64,000 bases of DNA from Prochlorococcus sp. AG-459-M13 (GCA_003212005.1 QCRE01000003.1:1-64000), one strand, 5' to 3'. Positions 1 to 11,690 are shown, counted from the first letter of the stretch. Notes: generated by a model from the sequence alone, not told the origin. A program made the numbers and translations.

Positions 1-284
1 CATTTATAAGAGATAGAGCTAAGGTGAGAAAAATTATTGGATCTAAGGACTTTGTTGAAGTTTATTGTGCTGCAGATATCAAAGTTTGCGAAAACAGAGA
101 TACTAAAGGTCTTTATAAGAAAGCTCGTTTGGGAGAAGTTAAGGATTTTACAGGAATTTCTAGTCCTTATGAAGCTCCTCAGAAACCAGAAATTGTTGTT
201 AATACAGGTTCTTTAGATTTAAAGGATTCGGTTGAAAAAGTTGTTGATTATCTTAAAAAAGAAAATTTCCTTACAAAGTTCTAA
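1..284 (+). CDS. cysC: Adenylylsulfate (APS) kinase, C-terminal part; gene runs off the left edge (frame open from the window start, FIRDRAKVRKI...)
   Basis: Translated C-terminus resembles CysC (YCAADIKVCENRDTKGLYKKARLGEVKDFTGISSPYE); frame is open upstream of the listed start at 24. Confidence 0.85.
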   Translation, partial: FIRDRAKVRKIIGSKDFVEVYCAADIKVCENRDTKGLYKKARLGEVKDFTGISSPYEAPQKPEIVVNTGSLDLKDSVEKVVDYLKKENFLTKF

Positions 285-299
285 TGCAAAAATATTAGT

Positions 300-836
300 T
301 CATTGATTTTGAAGATAATTATCAGCTCCAATAGTTGATAACTTACTATTTTTGGTTCTTACCTGGGCGTGAAGATTTTGTCTAAACTCTTTTAAATTTT
401 TTTTTATTGATTCATCAAATAAACTTATCATCTCTATTGCCAATAATCCCGCATTTTGGCCTCCATTAATTGCAACTGTTGCTACTGGTATCCCAGCAGG
501 CATTTGAACAATTGATAAAAGAGAGTCTATCCCTTTAAGTGTCTTACTTTCTACAGGTACTCCTATAACAGGAATGCAAGTGATGGATGCCAACATTCCA
601 GGAAGATGAGCAGCACCACCAGCACCTGCAATGATTACTTTTATGTTTTTTGATTCTGCATTTTTTGCATATTCCATCATCTCCATAGGTGTTCTATGGG
701 CAGAAAGTATACAAACTTCTGTTTTTATTTTAAATTTTCTCAATATATCTATTGCAGGTTTTAAGGTTTTTAGATCTGAATCACTACCCATTACGACAGC
801 GATTTTATAAATATCTTTAGAATTCAAATCTGACAA
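300..836 (-). CDS. purE: 5-(carboxyamino)imidazole ribonucleotide mutase
   Basis: VVMGSDSDLKTLKPA and SAHRTPMEMMEYA motifs of PurE. Confidence 0.95.
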   Translation of the reverse strand: MSDLNSKDIYKIAVVMGSDSDLKTLKPAIDILRKFKIKTEVCILSAHRTPMEMMEYAKNAESKNIKVIIAGAGGAAHLPGMLASITCIPVIGVPVESKTLKGIDSLLSIVQMPAGIPVATVAINGGQNAGLLAIEMISLFDESIKKNLKEFRQNLHAQVRTKNSKLSTIGADNYLQNQ

Positions 837-924
837 AATAACAAATCAATTCTTTCCTATAATGGCGCGCAATTAATTTAGTGCCAGTTAGTTAGTATAA
901 AAAGAATAAATTTCCTAGTATATT

Positions 925-1626
925 ATGTCGCCAAATAAGATTATTGAAAAAAGTGAAGTTAGGGATTATTTCAATGGAACTGGCTTTGAAAGATGGAACA
1001 AAATATATAGCAATTCTGATGAAATTAATAAAGTTCAGAAAAATATTAGGAAAGGACATCAAAAGACAGTAGATGATGTAGTCTCATACATCAAAAAATA
1101 TCCTGAACTAACAAAAAAAAGTTATTGTGATGCAGGCTGTGGTGTTGGAAGTCTATCTATACCTTTACTAAGGCTTGGCATAAAAAAATTACAGGTTAGC
1201 GATATTTCTTCTGAAATGATTAAAGAAACAAAGAAACGCATAAATGAATTAGGTCTAAACCAAGGTAGAATCAAATATGAAGTCTGTGACCTGGAACAAT
1301 TAAAAGGCTTATTTGATGTTGTAGTTTGTTTGGATGTATTTATTCATTATCCCCAACCGGTCGCTGAAGAAATGGTCCAACATCTATGCGATTTAACCAA
1401 AGAGAAACTAATCGTTAGCTTTGCTCCTTATACTCCAGTTCTTGCTGTTCTAAAAAATATAGGTAAATTATTTCCAGGGCCAAGTAAAACTACAAGAGCA
1501 TATACATTAAGAGAAAAAGGTATTATTAATGCTGCTAAAGATAGAGGATTTAAAGTAGTTAAAACGAAATTAAATCAAGCTCCTTTTTATTTTTCAAAAC
1601 TAATTGAATTCGAAAAAATTCAATAA
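925..1626 (+). CDS. chlM: Mg-protoporphyrin IX methyltransferase
   Basis: SAM-methyltransferase fold with ChlM-type sequence (CDAGCGVGSLSIPLL, SFAPYTP). Confidence 0.9.
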   Translation: MSPNKIIEKSEVRDYFNGTGFERWNKIYSNSDEINKVQKNIRKGHQKTVDDVVSYIKKYPELTKKSYCDAGCGVGSLSIPLLRLGIKKLQVSDISSEMIKETKKRINELGLNQGRIKYEVCDLEQLKGLFDVVVCLDVFIHYPQPVAEEMVQHLCDLTKEKLIVSFAPYTPVLAVLKNIGKLFPGPSKTTRAYTLREKGIINAAKDRGFKVVKTKLNQAPFYFSKLIEFEKIQ

Positions 1627-1627
1627 T

Positions 1628-2356
1628 TTACTTTACTAAGTGATTTTCAAGAGCATAACGAACTAATTCAGTTCTGCTAGATGTACTTGTCTTGATAAAA
1701 AGTCTACTTACATATTTTTCAACATTTCTAATAGAGGTTTCAAGTTTTCTTGCAATCTCTTTATTCATTAGACCCTCGGCAACAAGCTGTAGAACGCTTG
1801 CTTCTCTTGGTGTAAAACTAGGAATATCGATAGAATTTTCTTGATTTAATGGATTTTGATCTGTAAGCATAGACTTTATTTCAGTTATTTGTTTTGCCAT
1901 TTTACTTACATCAATATCAGCAAATCTTGCTGCCTCTTTAAGTAATCGCTCTTGCCTATTAATTACATTTTTAACTCTCGCAGATAATTCATCTGGATCA
2001 AATGGTTTAGAAATATAATCGTCAATGCCTGCAAGATATCCTTGAGTTCTATCTAATGTCATTCCTTTTGCTGTAAGAAAAATAACAGGAGTACCTCCTA
2101 GCTTTTCATCTTCTCTTATTTTTTCTAATAAGGCATAACCATTAGATCTCGGCATCATAATATCGCTAATAATTAGATCTGGGAAAATTGTTTGAGCTTT
2201 TTCCCATCCATCATCTCCGTCAACAGCAATAAAGATTTCAAATCCTTCATCTTCTAAAAATGTTTTTACAGCTGTTCTTAGGCCAGGCTCATCATCTACT
2301 AATAAAATTTTTGATTTTCTAGTTGTTTCATTATTTATTTGATTAGTGTTATTCAT
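1628..2356 (-). CDS. Two-component response regulator, REC plus LuxR/NarL-type HTH
   Basis: REC motifs (LLVDDEP, DLIISDIMMP, KPF) and LuxR HTH (FTPREASVLQLVAEGLMNKEIA). Confidence 0.9.
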   Translation of the reverse strand: MNNTNQINNETTRKSKILLVDDEPGLRTAVKTFLEDEGFEIFIAVDGDDGWEKAQTIFPDLIISDIMMPRSNGYALLEKIREDEKLGGTPVIFLTAKGMTLDRTQGYLAGIDDYISKPFDPDELSARVKNVINRQERLLKEAARFADIDVSKMAKQITEIKSMLTDQNPLNQENSIDIPSFTPREASVLQLVAEGLMNKEIARKLETSIRNVEKYVSRLFIKTSTSSRTELVRYALENHLVK

Positions 2357-2412
2357 TGTTTAACTTTTGAATTAAATTTTTTTAAGCCTAATGATAATTT
2401 TATATACTAAAT

Positions 2413-3561
2413 ATGATGCTTTCAACTCCCATACTACTAGATTATCAATCATCAACTCCTTGCTCTAAAGATGTTGTTGATTCAATGAAACCTTTTTGGA
2501 GTGAGATATTTTCTAACCCTTCAAGCAAATCTAATTTGGCAGGTATAAACGCAAGCGCCATATTGGAAGCCTCAAGAGAAAAAATAGAGCAAAAATTATT
2601 TCTTCATAATAAAAAGGTTATTTTTACAAGTGGTGCTACAGAATCTAATAACTTAGCCTTGATAGGTTTTGCAAGAAATTACTATAAAAAAACAGGAAAT
2701 TATGGACATATTATTACTTTAAAAACGGAGCATAAAGCCGTATTGGAGCCTCTAAATCAACTGAAAGAAGAGGGATTTATGGTTACAGAAATTACTCCAG
2801 AAAGAGATGGTTTAATTTCAGAAGAAACGTTCACTAAGACAATAAGAGAAGATACATTTATGGTGAGCGTCATGATGGCAAATAACGAAATAGGAGTTAT
2901 TCAGCCCATAGAGAATATTTCAAAGATATGTAATTCGCGAGGCATAACTTTCCACTCAGATTTTGCACAATGTTTAGGTTATGTCGAGTTAAACGATCTT
3001 TTATCAAATGTAAATATGATAACTATGAGTTCCCATAAAATCTATGGTCCCAAAGGGATAGGACTTCTCTTGATTGATGAAGAAATTAATTTGGAACCTT
3101 TAATTGTTGGAGGAGGTCAAGAATATGGTCTAAGATCTGGCACATTACCTCTCCCACTAGTAGTAGGCTTTGCAAAGGCAATAGAGTTAGCCGTTCTTAA
3201 TCAAAAAAAGAATGCTGAGAAATTACTTTTGTATAGAAATAACCTTTTGGAGGGCTTGTTAGAAAATAATTCTGGTTTATTAATTAATGGCTCTCTAACA
3301 AAAAGGTTACCCCATAACTTGAATTTGACTGTATTGGATTTAAACGGAGCAAAATTTCATAAACTTTTAAAATCTCAAATAATTTGTTCTAGTGGATCGG
3401 CATGCAGTAATGGTGAACCTTCTCACGTTTTACTCGCCTTAGGTAGATCTTTTAAAGAAGCAGAATCTTCAATAAGGTTAAGTATTGGATTAAGCACTAG
3501 TTTAAAAGATATAAAACAAGCAATTCAAATACTTACTAATATGATCAAATTATTGCGTTAG
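2413..3561 (+). CDS. Cysteine desulfurase (NifS/IscS-like aminotransferase class V)
   Basis: FTSGATESNN, SSHKIYGPKGIG (PLP lysine), SSGSACSNG catalytic cysteine region. Confidence 0.9.
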   Translation: MMLSTPILLDYQSSTPCSKDVVDSMKPFWSEIFSNPSSKSNLAGINASAILEASREKIEQKLFLHNKKVIFTSGATESNNLALIGFARNYYKKTGNYGHIITLKTEHKAVLEPLNQLKEEGFMVTEITPERDGLISEETFTKTIREDTFMVSVMMANNEIGVIQPIENISKICNSRGITFHSDFAQCLGYVELNDLLSNVNMITMSSHKIYGPKGIGLLLIDEEINLEPLIVGGGQEYGLRSGTLPLPLVVGFAKAIELAVLNQKKNAEKLLLYRNNLLEGLLENNSGLLINGSLTKRLPHNLNLTVLDLNGAKFHKLLKSQIICSSGSACSNGEPSHVLLALGRSFKEAESSIRLSIGLSTSLKDIKQAIQILTNMIKLLR

Positions 3562-3575
3562 GAATAATTGTCTCA

Positions 3576-4478
3576 CTAATTTAATTGAGCAATTCTTAAT
3601 TTTCCACTTCTAGCTCTTTTGTTTACCTTTACTTCTTGTTCGGATGGAGTTATTGGCTTTTTTGTCAGGTTTTTTAATCTTTGATCATTCTTAAAAGAAC
3701 TTTTAACTAACCTATCCTCCAGGGAATGAAAACTAATAATAGAAATAATTCCGCCTGGTAGTAGCCAATCAGGGACAATTTGCAAGAATTTTTCTAAAAC
3801 CTCAATTTCCTTATTAACGGCAATTCTTAATGCTTGGAATGTTCTAGTTGCCGGGTGTATTTTTTTATATCTTTGTTTTGGTGGGAAGCAGCCAGCAATA
3901 GAATAAGCTAACTGTTTTGTACCAGAATATTTCCCATTTTCCTTTAAATCCATTTTTATTTTCCTAGCAATCTTTCTTGATAATCTTTCATCTCCATATT
4001 TATAAATTAGATCAGCTAAATCTTTTTCATTTAAAGTCTCAATTAATTTCTCTGCATCACTCTCAAGAAATGGATTCATACGCATATCAAGTGGACCATC
4101 TTTTTGGAAACTAAATCCTCTTTTAGGGTCATCAATTTGGTTACTATTTACTCCAAGATCTGCGATCACAAAAGAAACTTTTTCTTTTGGTTCAAAATCC
4201 GCAAAATTTGAAGCCCTTATATCAATCCTATTTTTAAATTCAAGAAGTTTTTTTGATGCTGATTCTCTTGCGAATGGATCTTGATCAAGTCCAATTATAT
4301 TTAAATCCGAATATTTTCTTAATAAATGAAAAGAGTGACCGCCACCGCCTAAAGTTGCGTCTATACCTTTAAGTTGGTTGTTATGTATTAATGGGTAATG
4401 CTCTAATGACGTCAAAATCTCATCTGTCATAACTGATTTATGATTGAAAAAAGATGAATCAGATAGGTCAGTTTGCAT
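3576..4478 (-). CDS. rsmH: 16S rRNA (cytosine(1402)-N(4))-methyltransferase
   Basis: HKSVMTDEI, DATLGGGGHS, SFHSLEDRLVK motifs of MraW/RsmH. Confidence 0.95.
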   Translation of the reverse strand: MQTDLSDSSFFNHKSVMTDEILTSLEHYPLIHNNQLKGIDATLGGGGHSFHLLRKYSDLNIIGLDQDPFARESASKKLLEFKNRIDIRASNFADFEPKEKVSFVIADLGVNSNQIDDPKRGFSFQKDGPLDMRMNPFLESDAEKLIETLNEKDLADLIYKYGDERLSRKIARKIKMDLKENGKYSGTKQLAYSIAGCFPPKQRYKKIHPATRTFQALRIAVNKEIEVLEKFLQIVPDWLLPGGIISIISFHSLEDRLVKSSFKNDQRLKNLTKKPITPSEQEVKVNKRARSGKLRIAQLN

Positions 4479-4516
4479 AACTTTCGACTAAGATTTATTT
4501 AGAAGTTAAATTTCGA

Positions 4517-5704
4517 ATGGCTCAGCTAGAGACTAGAACAGAACCAATGGTGGTCAATTTTGGCCCTCACCATCCCTCAATGCATGGGGTTTTAAGGTTA
4601 GTTGTAACTCTTGATGGTGAGAATGTCATTGATTGTGAGCCGGTAATTGGATATTTGCATAGAGGGATGGAAAAGATAGCTGAAAATAGGACAAATGTCA
4701 TGTATGTCCCTTATGTAAGCAGAATGGATTATGCAGCAGGAATGTTTTATGAAGCTATTGTAGTAAATGCTCCCGAAAGATTAGCTAATATTCCAGTCCC
4801 TAAAAGAGCTAGTTACATAAGAGTTCTTATGCTGGAACTTAATCGTATTGCTAATCATCTTTTATGGCTTGGCCCCTTTTTAGCAGATGTAGGAGCTCAA
4901 ACTCCATTTTTCTATATTTTTAGAGAAAGAGAAATGATTTATGATCTTTGGGAAGCTGCTACTGGACAAAGGCTGATAAATAATAATTTCTTTAGGATAG
5001 GTGGTGTCGCATGTGATCTTCCTTACGGATGGTTAGAAAAATGTATAGACTTTTGCGATTGGTTCGGTCCAAAGATAGATGAATACGAAAAATTAATCAC
5101 AAATAATCCAATTTTTAGAAAAAGAATTGAAGGTCTTGGAACAATAGAAAGAGATCAGGCAATTAATTGGTCATTGTCTGGGCCAATGCTCAGAGCTTCA
5201 GGAGTTTCCTGGGATTTAAGGAAAGTCGATAGCTATGAATGTTATGACGATTTTGATTGGCAGATTGCTTCAGAAAAAGAAGGAGATTGTTATGCAAGAT
5301 ATAGAGTAAGAGTTGAAGAGATGAGACAATCACTAAGCATCATTCGCCAAGCCTGCAAAATGATTCCAGGAGGTCCAACAGAAAATTTAGAAGCACAAAG
5401 AATGGCTACTGAAGATAAGAAGAGTGAAATATTTGGTATTGACTATCAATATGTAGCTAAGAAGGTTGCTCCAACTTTTAAAATTCCTAATGGAGAATTG
5501 TATACAAGATTAGAGTCCGGCAAAGGAGAAATAGGTGTATTTATTCAAGGAAATAATGAAGTTACCCCATGGAGATTTAAAATCAGAGCAGCTGACTTAA
5601 ATAATCTACAAATCTTGCCTCATATTCTTAAAGGTGCCAAAATCGCCGATATAATGGCAATCCTTGGTTCAATAGATGTCATTATGGGATCTGTTGATAG
5701 ATAA
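4517..5704 (+). CDS. ndhH: NAD(P)H-quinone oxidoreductase subunit H
   Basis: [15 protein letters not shown] and full-length NdhH-like sequence ending in GSVDR. Confidence 0.97.
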   Translation: MAQLETRTEPMVVNFGPHHPSMHGVLRLVVTLDGENVIDCEPVIGYLHRGMEKIAENRTNVMYVPYVSRMDYAAGMFYEAIVVNAPERLANIPVPKRASYIRVLMLELNRIANHLLWLGPFLADVGAQTPFFYIFREREMIYDLWEAATGQRLINNNFFRIGGVACDLPYGWLEKCIDFCDWFGPKIDEYEKLITNNPIFRKRIEGLGTIERDQAINWSLSGPMLRASGVSWDLRKVDSYECYDDFDWQIASEKEGDCYARYRVRVEEMRQSLSIIRQACKMIPGGPTENLEAQRMATEDKKSEIFGIDYQYVAKKVAPTFKIPNGELYTRLESGKGEIGVFIQGNNEVTPWRFKIRAADLNNLQILPHILKGAKIADIMAILGSIDVIMGSVDR

Positions 5705-5713
5705 GTTCGTTAG

Positions 5714-6166
5714 ATGAACCCCTCTGATTGGTTAATATTGAAGAAGAAAGTACGATTTGGCGATTGTGATTCTGCAGGTGTAATCCATTTTCATAACTTA
5801 TTAAAATGGTCTCATGAAGCTTGGGAAGAGAGTATTGAAATTTACGGGATTCCTTATCAAGATATTTTCCCAGATTTTTCTATACGTAAAAGTCAAATAA
5901 TTTTTCCAATAGTAAATTGCGAAGCGAACTTCATAGCACCTATTAAAATTGGAGATTACTTAAAAATAAAAATTACCCCCCATAAAATTAATACTCATTT
6001 GTTCCAAGTAAATAGCCTTTTTAAAAAAAATGAAAATAAAGTTGCAGAAGGAAAAATAATACATTGTTCTTTAGATGTTGATTCAAGAAAAAAAATAGAC
6101 CTTCCCGATCAGCTAGAAAGATGGATAGAGGCTTCAAATATAAGTACAAATTTAAAAGAGCTCTAG
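5714..6166 (+). CDS. Hot-dog-fold thioesterase, likely 1,4-dihydroxy-2-naphthoyl-CoA hydrolase
   Basis: [17 protein letters not shown] 4-HBT thioesterase motif; adjacent to men genes. Confidence 0.85.
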   Translation: MNPSDWLILKKKVRFGDCDSAGVIHFHNLLKWSHEAWEESIEIYGIPYQDIFPDFSIRKSQIIFPIVNCEANFIAPIKIGDYLKIKITPHKINTHLFQVNSLFKKNENKVAEGKIIHCSLDVDSRKKIDLPDQLERWIEASNISTNLKEL

Positions 6167-6173
6167 TTTTTAT

Positions 6174-7379
6174 TTATTGTTTTTTAAATTCATAGTTGAT
6201 TTTTGCTTTACTTGTATTTTTATTTTTAATAATCCACTTTTCGGGTTTTTCATGTTTAGGCCAACTTTGAGAAAATTTTTTTAATATTTTTAATGAACTT
6301 TCAATATTTTTATGATTTGTGAGTTCTTTAAATTCAACGATTATTCTAATTTTATTTCCCCAAAATTTGTCGGGTACTCTTGATATATTGCACCTATTAA
6401 TTGGGATATTTTCTTTAATAATGAAATCATTTAATCGAGATACAATTACTTCTGGAAAAACTATTTCTCCTCCTGAATTAAAAGCGTTATCAATTCTTCC
6501 AATAAACTTTAAATATAAAGAATTATTGATTTGATTTATTTCACCTAAATCACCGGTTTGCCACCACCCATTTTTATTTTTGAAATTTTTAGTTTTTGAA
6601 GAGTCTATTATTTCGATTCCAATTCTGGCTGACTTTAACTCGATTAATCCTTGTTCGTTAATTCTGATTTTTGTATCCGGCAGTATTTCTCCAACATTTT
6701 CAAAACCCATTAAGAATTCTTTTGGTTTTAAACTTGTAACCATTGCTGCTGTCTCAGTTGAGCCGTAACAAGGTGCTAATTTTATTTGTTCTTGTATACA
6801 TTTTTCTGCTGTTTCACGGGTAATTGAGGCTCCACCTACCCAAATTAAATCAAAAATTTTTAGCCAATTAATGCCATCTTTTTCAGCTAAAAGCCTTTTT
6901 AATTGGGTAGGTACTAATGAAGTAATCAGGTGTTTTTTGTTTTTTTTAGACTTAATTGTAAAAAGTAAAAGTTCTCGAGTTTTTTTTATTAAATTCGGAG
7001 AAATATTAATACAATCACATCCCCAAGTTTGACTTCTGAAAATTGGCATTAATCCACTTATGTGGTTAAGGGGTAAAGTATTAAAAATTAAGCAGTTTTG
7101 CAATTCAAATCCTTGCTCTTTTAGCCATTTTCCTGAAGTGGTGGCAGATAATTTGAGATTATCTAAATGGTGAATACATTTTCTAGGCTTACCACTGCTC
7201 CCACTGCTGTTTAAGATAATTGCTGGTGCATTTTCAGTAATTGTATCTAATACATCTTCATCTGCATAAAATTTGTTTTTTACATAAATAATTTTATTCT
7301 CTCTAATTTTTTTAATAATTTTTTCTACAGATTGAGTTTCATTATTTTCAACTTCAATAGTATGAATTTTATTTTTCAT
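6174..7379 (-). CDS. menE: O-succinylbenzoate-CoA ligase; preferred ATG at 7379 overlaps the menC stop as ATGA (track start 7391)
   Basis: AMP-binding enzyme motifs (ILNSSGSSGKPRK, YGSTETAA, WWQTGDLGE); clustered with menC and menA. Confidence 0.85.
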   Translation of the reverse strand: MKNKIHTIEVENNETQSVEKIIKKIRENKIIYVKNKFYADEDVLDTITENAPAIILNSSGSSGKPRKCIHHLDNLKLSATTSGKWLKEQGFELQNCLIFNTLPLNHISGLMPIFRSQTWGCDCINISPNLIKKTRELLLFTIKSKKNKKHLITSLVPTQLKRLLAEKDGINWLKIFDLIWVGGASITRETAEKCIQEQIKLAPCYGSTETAAMVTSLKPKEFLMGFENVGEILPDTKIRINEQGLIELKSARIGIEIIDSSKTKNFKNKNGWWQTGDLGEINQINNSLYLKFIGRIDNAFNSGGEIVFPEVIVSRLNDFIIKENIPINRCNISRVPDKFWGNKIRIIVEFKELTNHKNIESSLKILKKFSQSWPKHEKPEKWIIKNKNTSKAKINYEFKKQ

Positions 7380-8341
7380 AGTTGATCCCATATCTTTTTT
7401 GCTTCATTTAAAAATAGAAACGAATTAGGGAATTTATTCATTGCTAAACCAGGAACTTTTGGAGTTGGTCCTTGTAATTGTAGAGATGATAAATGATATA
7501 GCCATCTATTCCCTATTCCAGTTTCAAATGAGGTACTTATAGATATTAAAGCTTTTTTATTTTCTAATTCTCTTAAAAGCTTAACTGGATTATTTTCTTG
7601 AGAAGGCCTTCGAATTTGCCAACCCTTCCACTCATCAATCAAAGTTGGAAATTTTAAAAGTGATTCGTCTAAGGCTATTGGGATTTTTTTGTTGAGTTCT
7701 GTCAGTCCATCAATATCATCAACGCAGAGAGGTTGTTCTAACCAATCTATATTTTTGTTGTCTTTCAAAATATCAGCCCATCTATTAGCTATGTCTCTTT
7801 CCCAAGAACCATTAGCATCTATTCTTAATTTAATATTATTATCTATTTGGCTTAAAATTTCTTCTAAAATTGCTTCTTCATCATGGTTATTTTTTAATGC
7901 TACTTTCCATTTTATAGTTACTAATTTTCCAATATTAGATTGTCTTGTTTTAATTTCATTTAGATCTGAAATTACATCTTCAGGATTTAAAAGTATGGCA
8001 GTTTTATCAATGTCATCAAAGTCATAGTTTTCTTTAAAAATTATTTTTCCATCTATCTCAGCTAATGCAGAATTTATTCCAGATTGAATGCAAGGGTGAA
8101 AAATATTTATTTGCTCAGATAAATTAAATACTTCAACATACTCAGGGATCATATTTAGTTGTTTTGCACATTTTTTTAAGTCTTCTTTATGAAGCGGTGA
8201 AACTTCTCCAAACCCAATTTTTTTATCATTACTTGTTAATTTAATTATCCAACCAGATTTTGTAAGGTAAGTGGATTTAGAATTTTCTACTTTTGTGGAT
8301 AACTTAAAGCTATATGATTTTTTTTTAAATATTAAGTTCAT
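7376..8341 (-). CDS. menC: o-succinylbenzoate synthase
   Basis: Enolase-superfamily motifs (TIKWKVA, LRIDANGSW, WLEQPL, IALDESL). Confidence 0.88.
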   Translation of the reverse strand: MNLIFKKKSYSFKLSTKVENSKSTYLTKSGWIIKLTSNDKKIGFGEVSPLHKEDLKKCAKQLNMIPEYVEVFNLSEQINIFHPCIQSGINSALAEIDGKIIFKENYDFDDIDKTAILLNPEDVISDLNEIKTRQSNIGKLVTIKWKVALKNNHDEEAILEEILSQIDNNIKLRIDANGSWERDIANRWADILKDNKNIDWLEQPLCVDDIDGLTELNKKIPIALDESLLKFPTLIDEWKGWQIRRPSQENNPVKLLRELENKKALISISTSFETGIGNRWLYHLSSLQLQGPTPKVPGLAMNKFPNSFLFLNEAKKIWDQL

Positions 8342-9255
8342 TTATTAAGCAAGTAATTAAATATTAATCCTGTGATTAAGCCAATTCCATTAAGAGTTTG
8401 AAATTTTATCGCGACGAATTTGCAATTTTTTATAGCAGAGGGTTTTTTATATGAAGATTTTAATAAATTTATAAGTCTTATTGCTTGAGGAAAACTAATC
8501 AAATAAAGAATACAAAACACTGGAATGAATCCAGTAACTATAGTTAAAAGTTGAAAAATATATATTGTAAAAATTATCCATGGCACGAATTGCGAACCTT
8601 TTTTTGCTCCTAAGCGAACTAAAGGTGAATTTTTCCCATGCTTTTTATCTTCAGAAATTTGATGAAAATGAGAACAAAATAATACAAGAGTTGTTGCCAA
8701 GGAAGGTCCTGAACCAAGTAATAAAGAAACTTTCCAAGGAATATCTTCGAAATAAATATTAGACGGATTTAACGCAATTAAGACTGAAGAGTAAGCAAAA
8801 GGTCCAAATGCAAGCCAGCATAATGGTTCTCCTAAACCTTGATAGCCAAATCTAAAAGGAGGTCCTTGATATAAATATCCTAAGAAGCAGCAAGCTGCCA
8901 CTAAAATCAAAATGTTTATACTTGTTGATACTGAAATAATTGAAATTATTAATAAACCAATAACTAAAGATGAATATGCAATAAATGAAATTATTTTTTT
9001 ATTTTTTACAAGATTTACAATTGAATGGAATTTAAATTCATCGATTCCTGTTTCTGCGTCGAATAAATCATTCGTTAGATTTTCCCAAAGTAATATCAAA
9101 ATTGCAGCTAAAGTAAATGCAATCAAATTATAAATTTTTACCTTTTCATATTGATTGAGTAAATAAGCCCCTGTTATTAAAACCGGAAGTATGGCAACAG
9201 AATAAAGAGGCCATTTTATTGCTTGTTTCCATAATTTTTTTTTATCTTCTTCCAT
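8338..9255 (-). CDS. menA: 1,4-dihydroxy-2-naphthoate phytyltransferase/prenyltransferase
   Basis: UbiA-type prenyltransferase with NDLFDAETGID motif, multi-TM; in men cluster. Confidence 0.9.
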   Translation of the reverse strand: MEEDKKKLWKQAIKWPLYSVAILPVLITGAYLLNQYEKVKIYNLIAFTLAAILILLWENLTNDLFDAETGIDEFKFHSIVNLVKNKKIISFIAYSSLVIGLLIISIISVSTSINILILVAACCFLGYLYQGPPFRFGYQGLGEPLCWLAFGPFAYSSVLIALNPSNIYFEDIPWKVSLLLGSGPSLATTLVLFCSHFHQISEDKKHGKNSPLVRLGAKKGSQFVPWIIFTIYIFQLLTIVTGFIPVFCILYLISFPQAIRLINLLKSSYKKPSAIKNCKFVAIKFQTLNGIGLITGLIFNYLLNK

Positions 9256-9356
9256 TTTTAATTAACATACAAAATTTGATAATTATTAAATGTAGTTTAT
9301 AAATTGAGTTACATTTTTTACTTTATTGCATGATTTTTAGTTATTTTCAATAAGTA

Positions 9357-10769
9357 ATGAAAAATGATTTAAACTTAACAGACTTTTTAAAAGATGTATT
9401 TTCCTCTTTCGATAAGAAAGTGGAAAATTCTGGATTAGTAAGTATTTGTGTTGAGATTCCTTGTATTGATTTATTTGAAGTTTATGAATTGTTAATAGAT
9501 AAATATCCGTTCTCTTCATTTTGGGAGGAATCTGATGGCATTTCATATATAGCTTTCGAGAAGTGTAAATATGTTACTTTGGATGGTCCAAAAAGATTTG
9601 AGTTAGCAAAAGAGTTTAATTCTGAGAATTTTAAAAATTTAATTAACTTAACTAACGAATCGCATAATTCTGCACTTTCAAAAATAATTTATTTATTTTC
9701 TTTCTCTGAAAATTTGAATAATAAGAATTTATCTACAGATATCCCTAGTTTGGAAGCCATCTTACCAAAAATATTAATTATTAAAAGTGATAAGAATTGC
9801 TGGTTAAGAATCAATGGTCATGTTGAAGGTAAATCATCATTAAGAACATTAATTGAAGAAATATGGACAATTAGAAATCAAGTTATTAATTCTGGCTCAG
9901 AATTAATTAAATCATCTGGCTTAAAAACTAGTTTTGATTCCCCTATTATTGATGATTTCTCACGCTCCTTAGAAACTTCTAAAACAAATTTGAAAAAAGT
10001 AGTAAATAGAGGAATTCAATTAGTAGAGAAAGGTGTCCTCGAAAAGATAGTTTTAGCGAATAGGATTAAAATCAAACTTAAAAATAAATTAGATTTAGTA
10101 GAAATTTTAAAAAGATTTAAAAAGAATCAACCAAATACATGTAGATACGTTTGGAAAAGGAATAGTAAGGATATTTTGTTTGGAGCATCTCCAGAAAAAT
10201 TATTTTCTTTTACTAAACCTAATTTAACCTTGGAGGCTCTTGCTGGAACTATCTCTACTAATTCAAATTTTAAGAAACTCCTAAAAAGTACTAAAGACTT
10301 AAAGGAACATAATTATGTAATACAGTATTTGATTAAATGTTTAGAAGTTTCAAAAATAACAAACTTTAAGAAAAGTGATATCAAGGTAAATTCATTTGGA
10401 GATATTTCTCATTTGCAAACGCTCATTTTCTCCAAAGTTGAAAATATTTGTCCTTTTGAATTGCTTAAAAACCTACATCCATCTCCGGCTGTTTGTGGAT
10501 ACCCAAAAAATCCAGCATTGAATTGGATAAATACTCTTGAGTCATTTCCTAGAGGAAATTATGCTTCTCCAATGGGTTGGGTTGATTCATCAGGAAATGC
10601 TTCATTTCTTTTAGCAATAAGAGGCGCAAGATGTATTGAAGAAAATATTGAATTTACTGCAGGTTCAGGTATAGTTTCAGGTTCCGTTTTAGAGAAAGAA
10701 ATAGATGAGATTAAATTAAAATTTGAATCTATAGTAAAACAGATATTTTCCGCTAAAAATCCTAGATAA
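9357..10769 (+). CDS. menF: Isochorismate synthase
   Basis: Chorismate-binding domain ([48 protein letters not shown]). Confidence 0.92.
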   Translation: MKNDLNLTDFLKDVFSSFDKKVENSGLVSICVEIPCIDLFEVYELLIDKYPFSSFWEESDGISYIAFEKCKYVTLDGPKRFELAKEFNSENFKNLINLTNESHNSALSKIIYLFSFSENLNNKNLSTDIPSLEAILPKILIIKSDKNCWLRINGHVEGKSSLRTLIEEIWTIRNQVINSGSELIKSSGLKTSFDSPIIDDFSRSLETSKTNLKKVVNRGIQLVEKGVLEKIVLANRIKIKLKNKLDLVEILKRFKKNQPNTCRYVWKRNSKDILFGASPEKLFSFTKPNLTLEALAGTISTNSNFKKLLKSTKDLKEHNYVIQYLIKCLEVSKITNFKKSDIKVNSFGDISHLQTLIFSKVENICPFELLKNLHPSPAVCGYPKNPALNWINTLESFPRGNYASPMGWVDSSGNASFLLAIRGARCIEENIEFTAGSGIVSGSVLEKEIDEIKLKFESIVKQIFSAKNPR

Positions 10770-11685
10770 TTTTTACTAATTTTTCAATAACTTCCTCTGA
10801 AACATTCTTATTGGATAAATTTTCTATTTCTCTTAAACCTGTTGGACTGGTTACATTAATCTCGCTAAGCATTCCATTTATTACATCAATACCCACAAAA
10901 AATAAACCTTCATCTTTGAAGTGTTGAGATAATTCTGAGCAGATACTTTTTTCTTTTTCTGTTAATAATGTGGGTTCAGCCTTACCTCCCATCGCTAAAT
11001 TACTCCTAAAATCACCTCCTTGAGGAATTCTATTTATAGATCCAATTGCTTCACCGTTTACGATAATTATTCTTTTATCACCCTCTATTACTTCAGGAAT
11101 AAATTTTTGCATCATAACGGGTAATTCTTCTTGAGAAGTGATTAATTCAATGATTGATTTAATTCCGGGAGAATTTTTATTTATCCTTATAACACCTTGA
11201 CCACCTTTTCCTCCAAGAGGTTTTATGACTACTTCATTATTTATATTTGCAAAATTAATAAGATCTTTTACCTTACTCGCAACTATTGTAGGTGCCATTA
11301 AGTGGCTGTATCTCAAAGCACCTAGCTTTTCATTCCATGCTCTTAAAGATGAGGGTTTGTTAATTACTTTTACTCCTTTTCTTTCTGCAACTTCTAAAAG
11401 ATGGGTTGCATATAAATAAGCCTCATTTACAGGAGGATCTTTTCTCATCCAAATGCAATTAAATTCGGCGAGAGGTATGCAATCATTCTCTTTGAAAGAA
11501 ATCCATGGATTTACTTCAACTTTTACGGAAGATGCCCATACTTCATCACCTCTAGCTTCAAGGTCTTGAGGAGTACAACTCCAGATTTCAATATTTTTTT
11601 TTGATGATGCTTGCATTAAAGCAGCAGTTGAATCTTTTAAGGGATTTATATTTTTAATTGGATCTATTACGAATAGAAATTTCAT
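10762..11685 (-). CDS. gshB: Glutathione synthetase
   Basis: ATP-grasp sequence [42 protein letters not shown]. Confidence 0.95.
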   Translation of the reverse strand: MKFLFVIDPIKNINPLKDSTAALMQASSKKNIEIWSCTPQDLEARGDEVWASSVKVEVNPWISFKENDCIPLAEFNCIWMRKDPPVNEAYLYATHLLEVAERKGVKVINKPSSLRAWNEKLGALRYSHLMAPTIVASKVKDLINFANINNEVVIKPLGGKGGQGVIRINKNSPGIKSIIELITSQEELPVMMQKFIPEVIEGDKRIIIVNGEAIGSINRIPQGGDFRSNLAMGGKAEPTLLTEKEKSICSELSQHFKDEGLFFVGIDVINGMLSEINVTSPTGLREIENLSNKNVSEEVIEKLVKII

Positions 11686-11690
11686 AAGAT

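Noticed and set aside
7689-8027. 112-aa plus-strand ORF opposite menC
   Set aside because: Antisense shadow ORF, composition not protein-like
9337-9546. 69-aa minus-strand ORF over the menF start
   Set aside because: Overlaps the menF N-terminus and has no recognisable features
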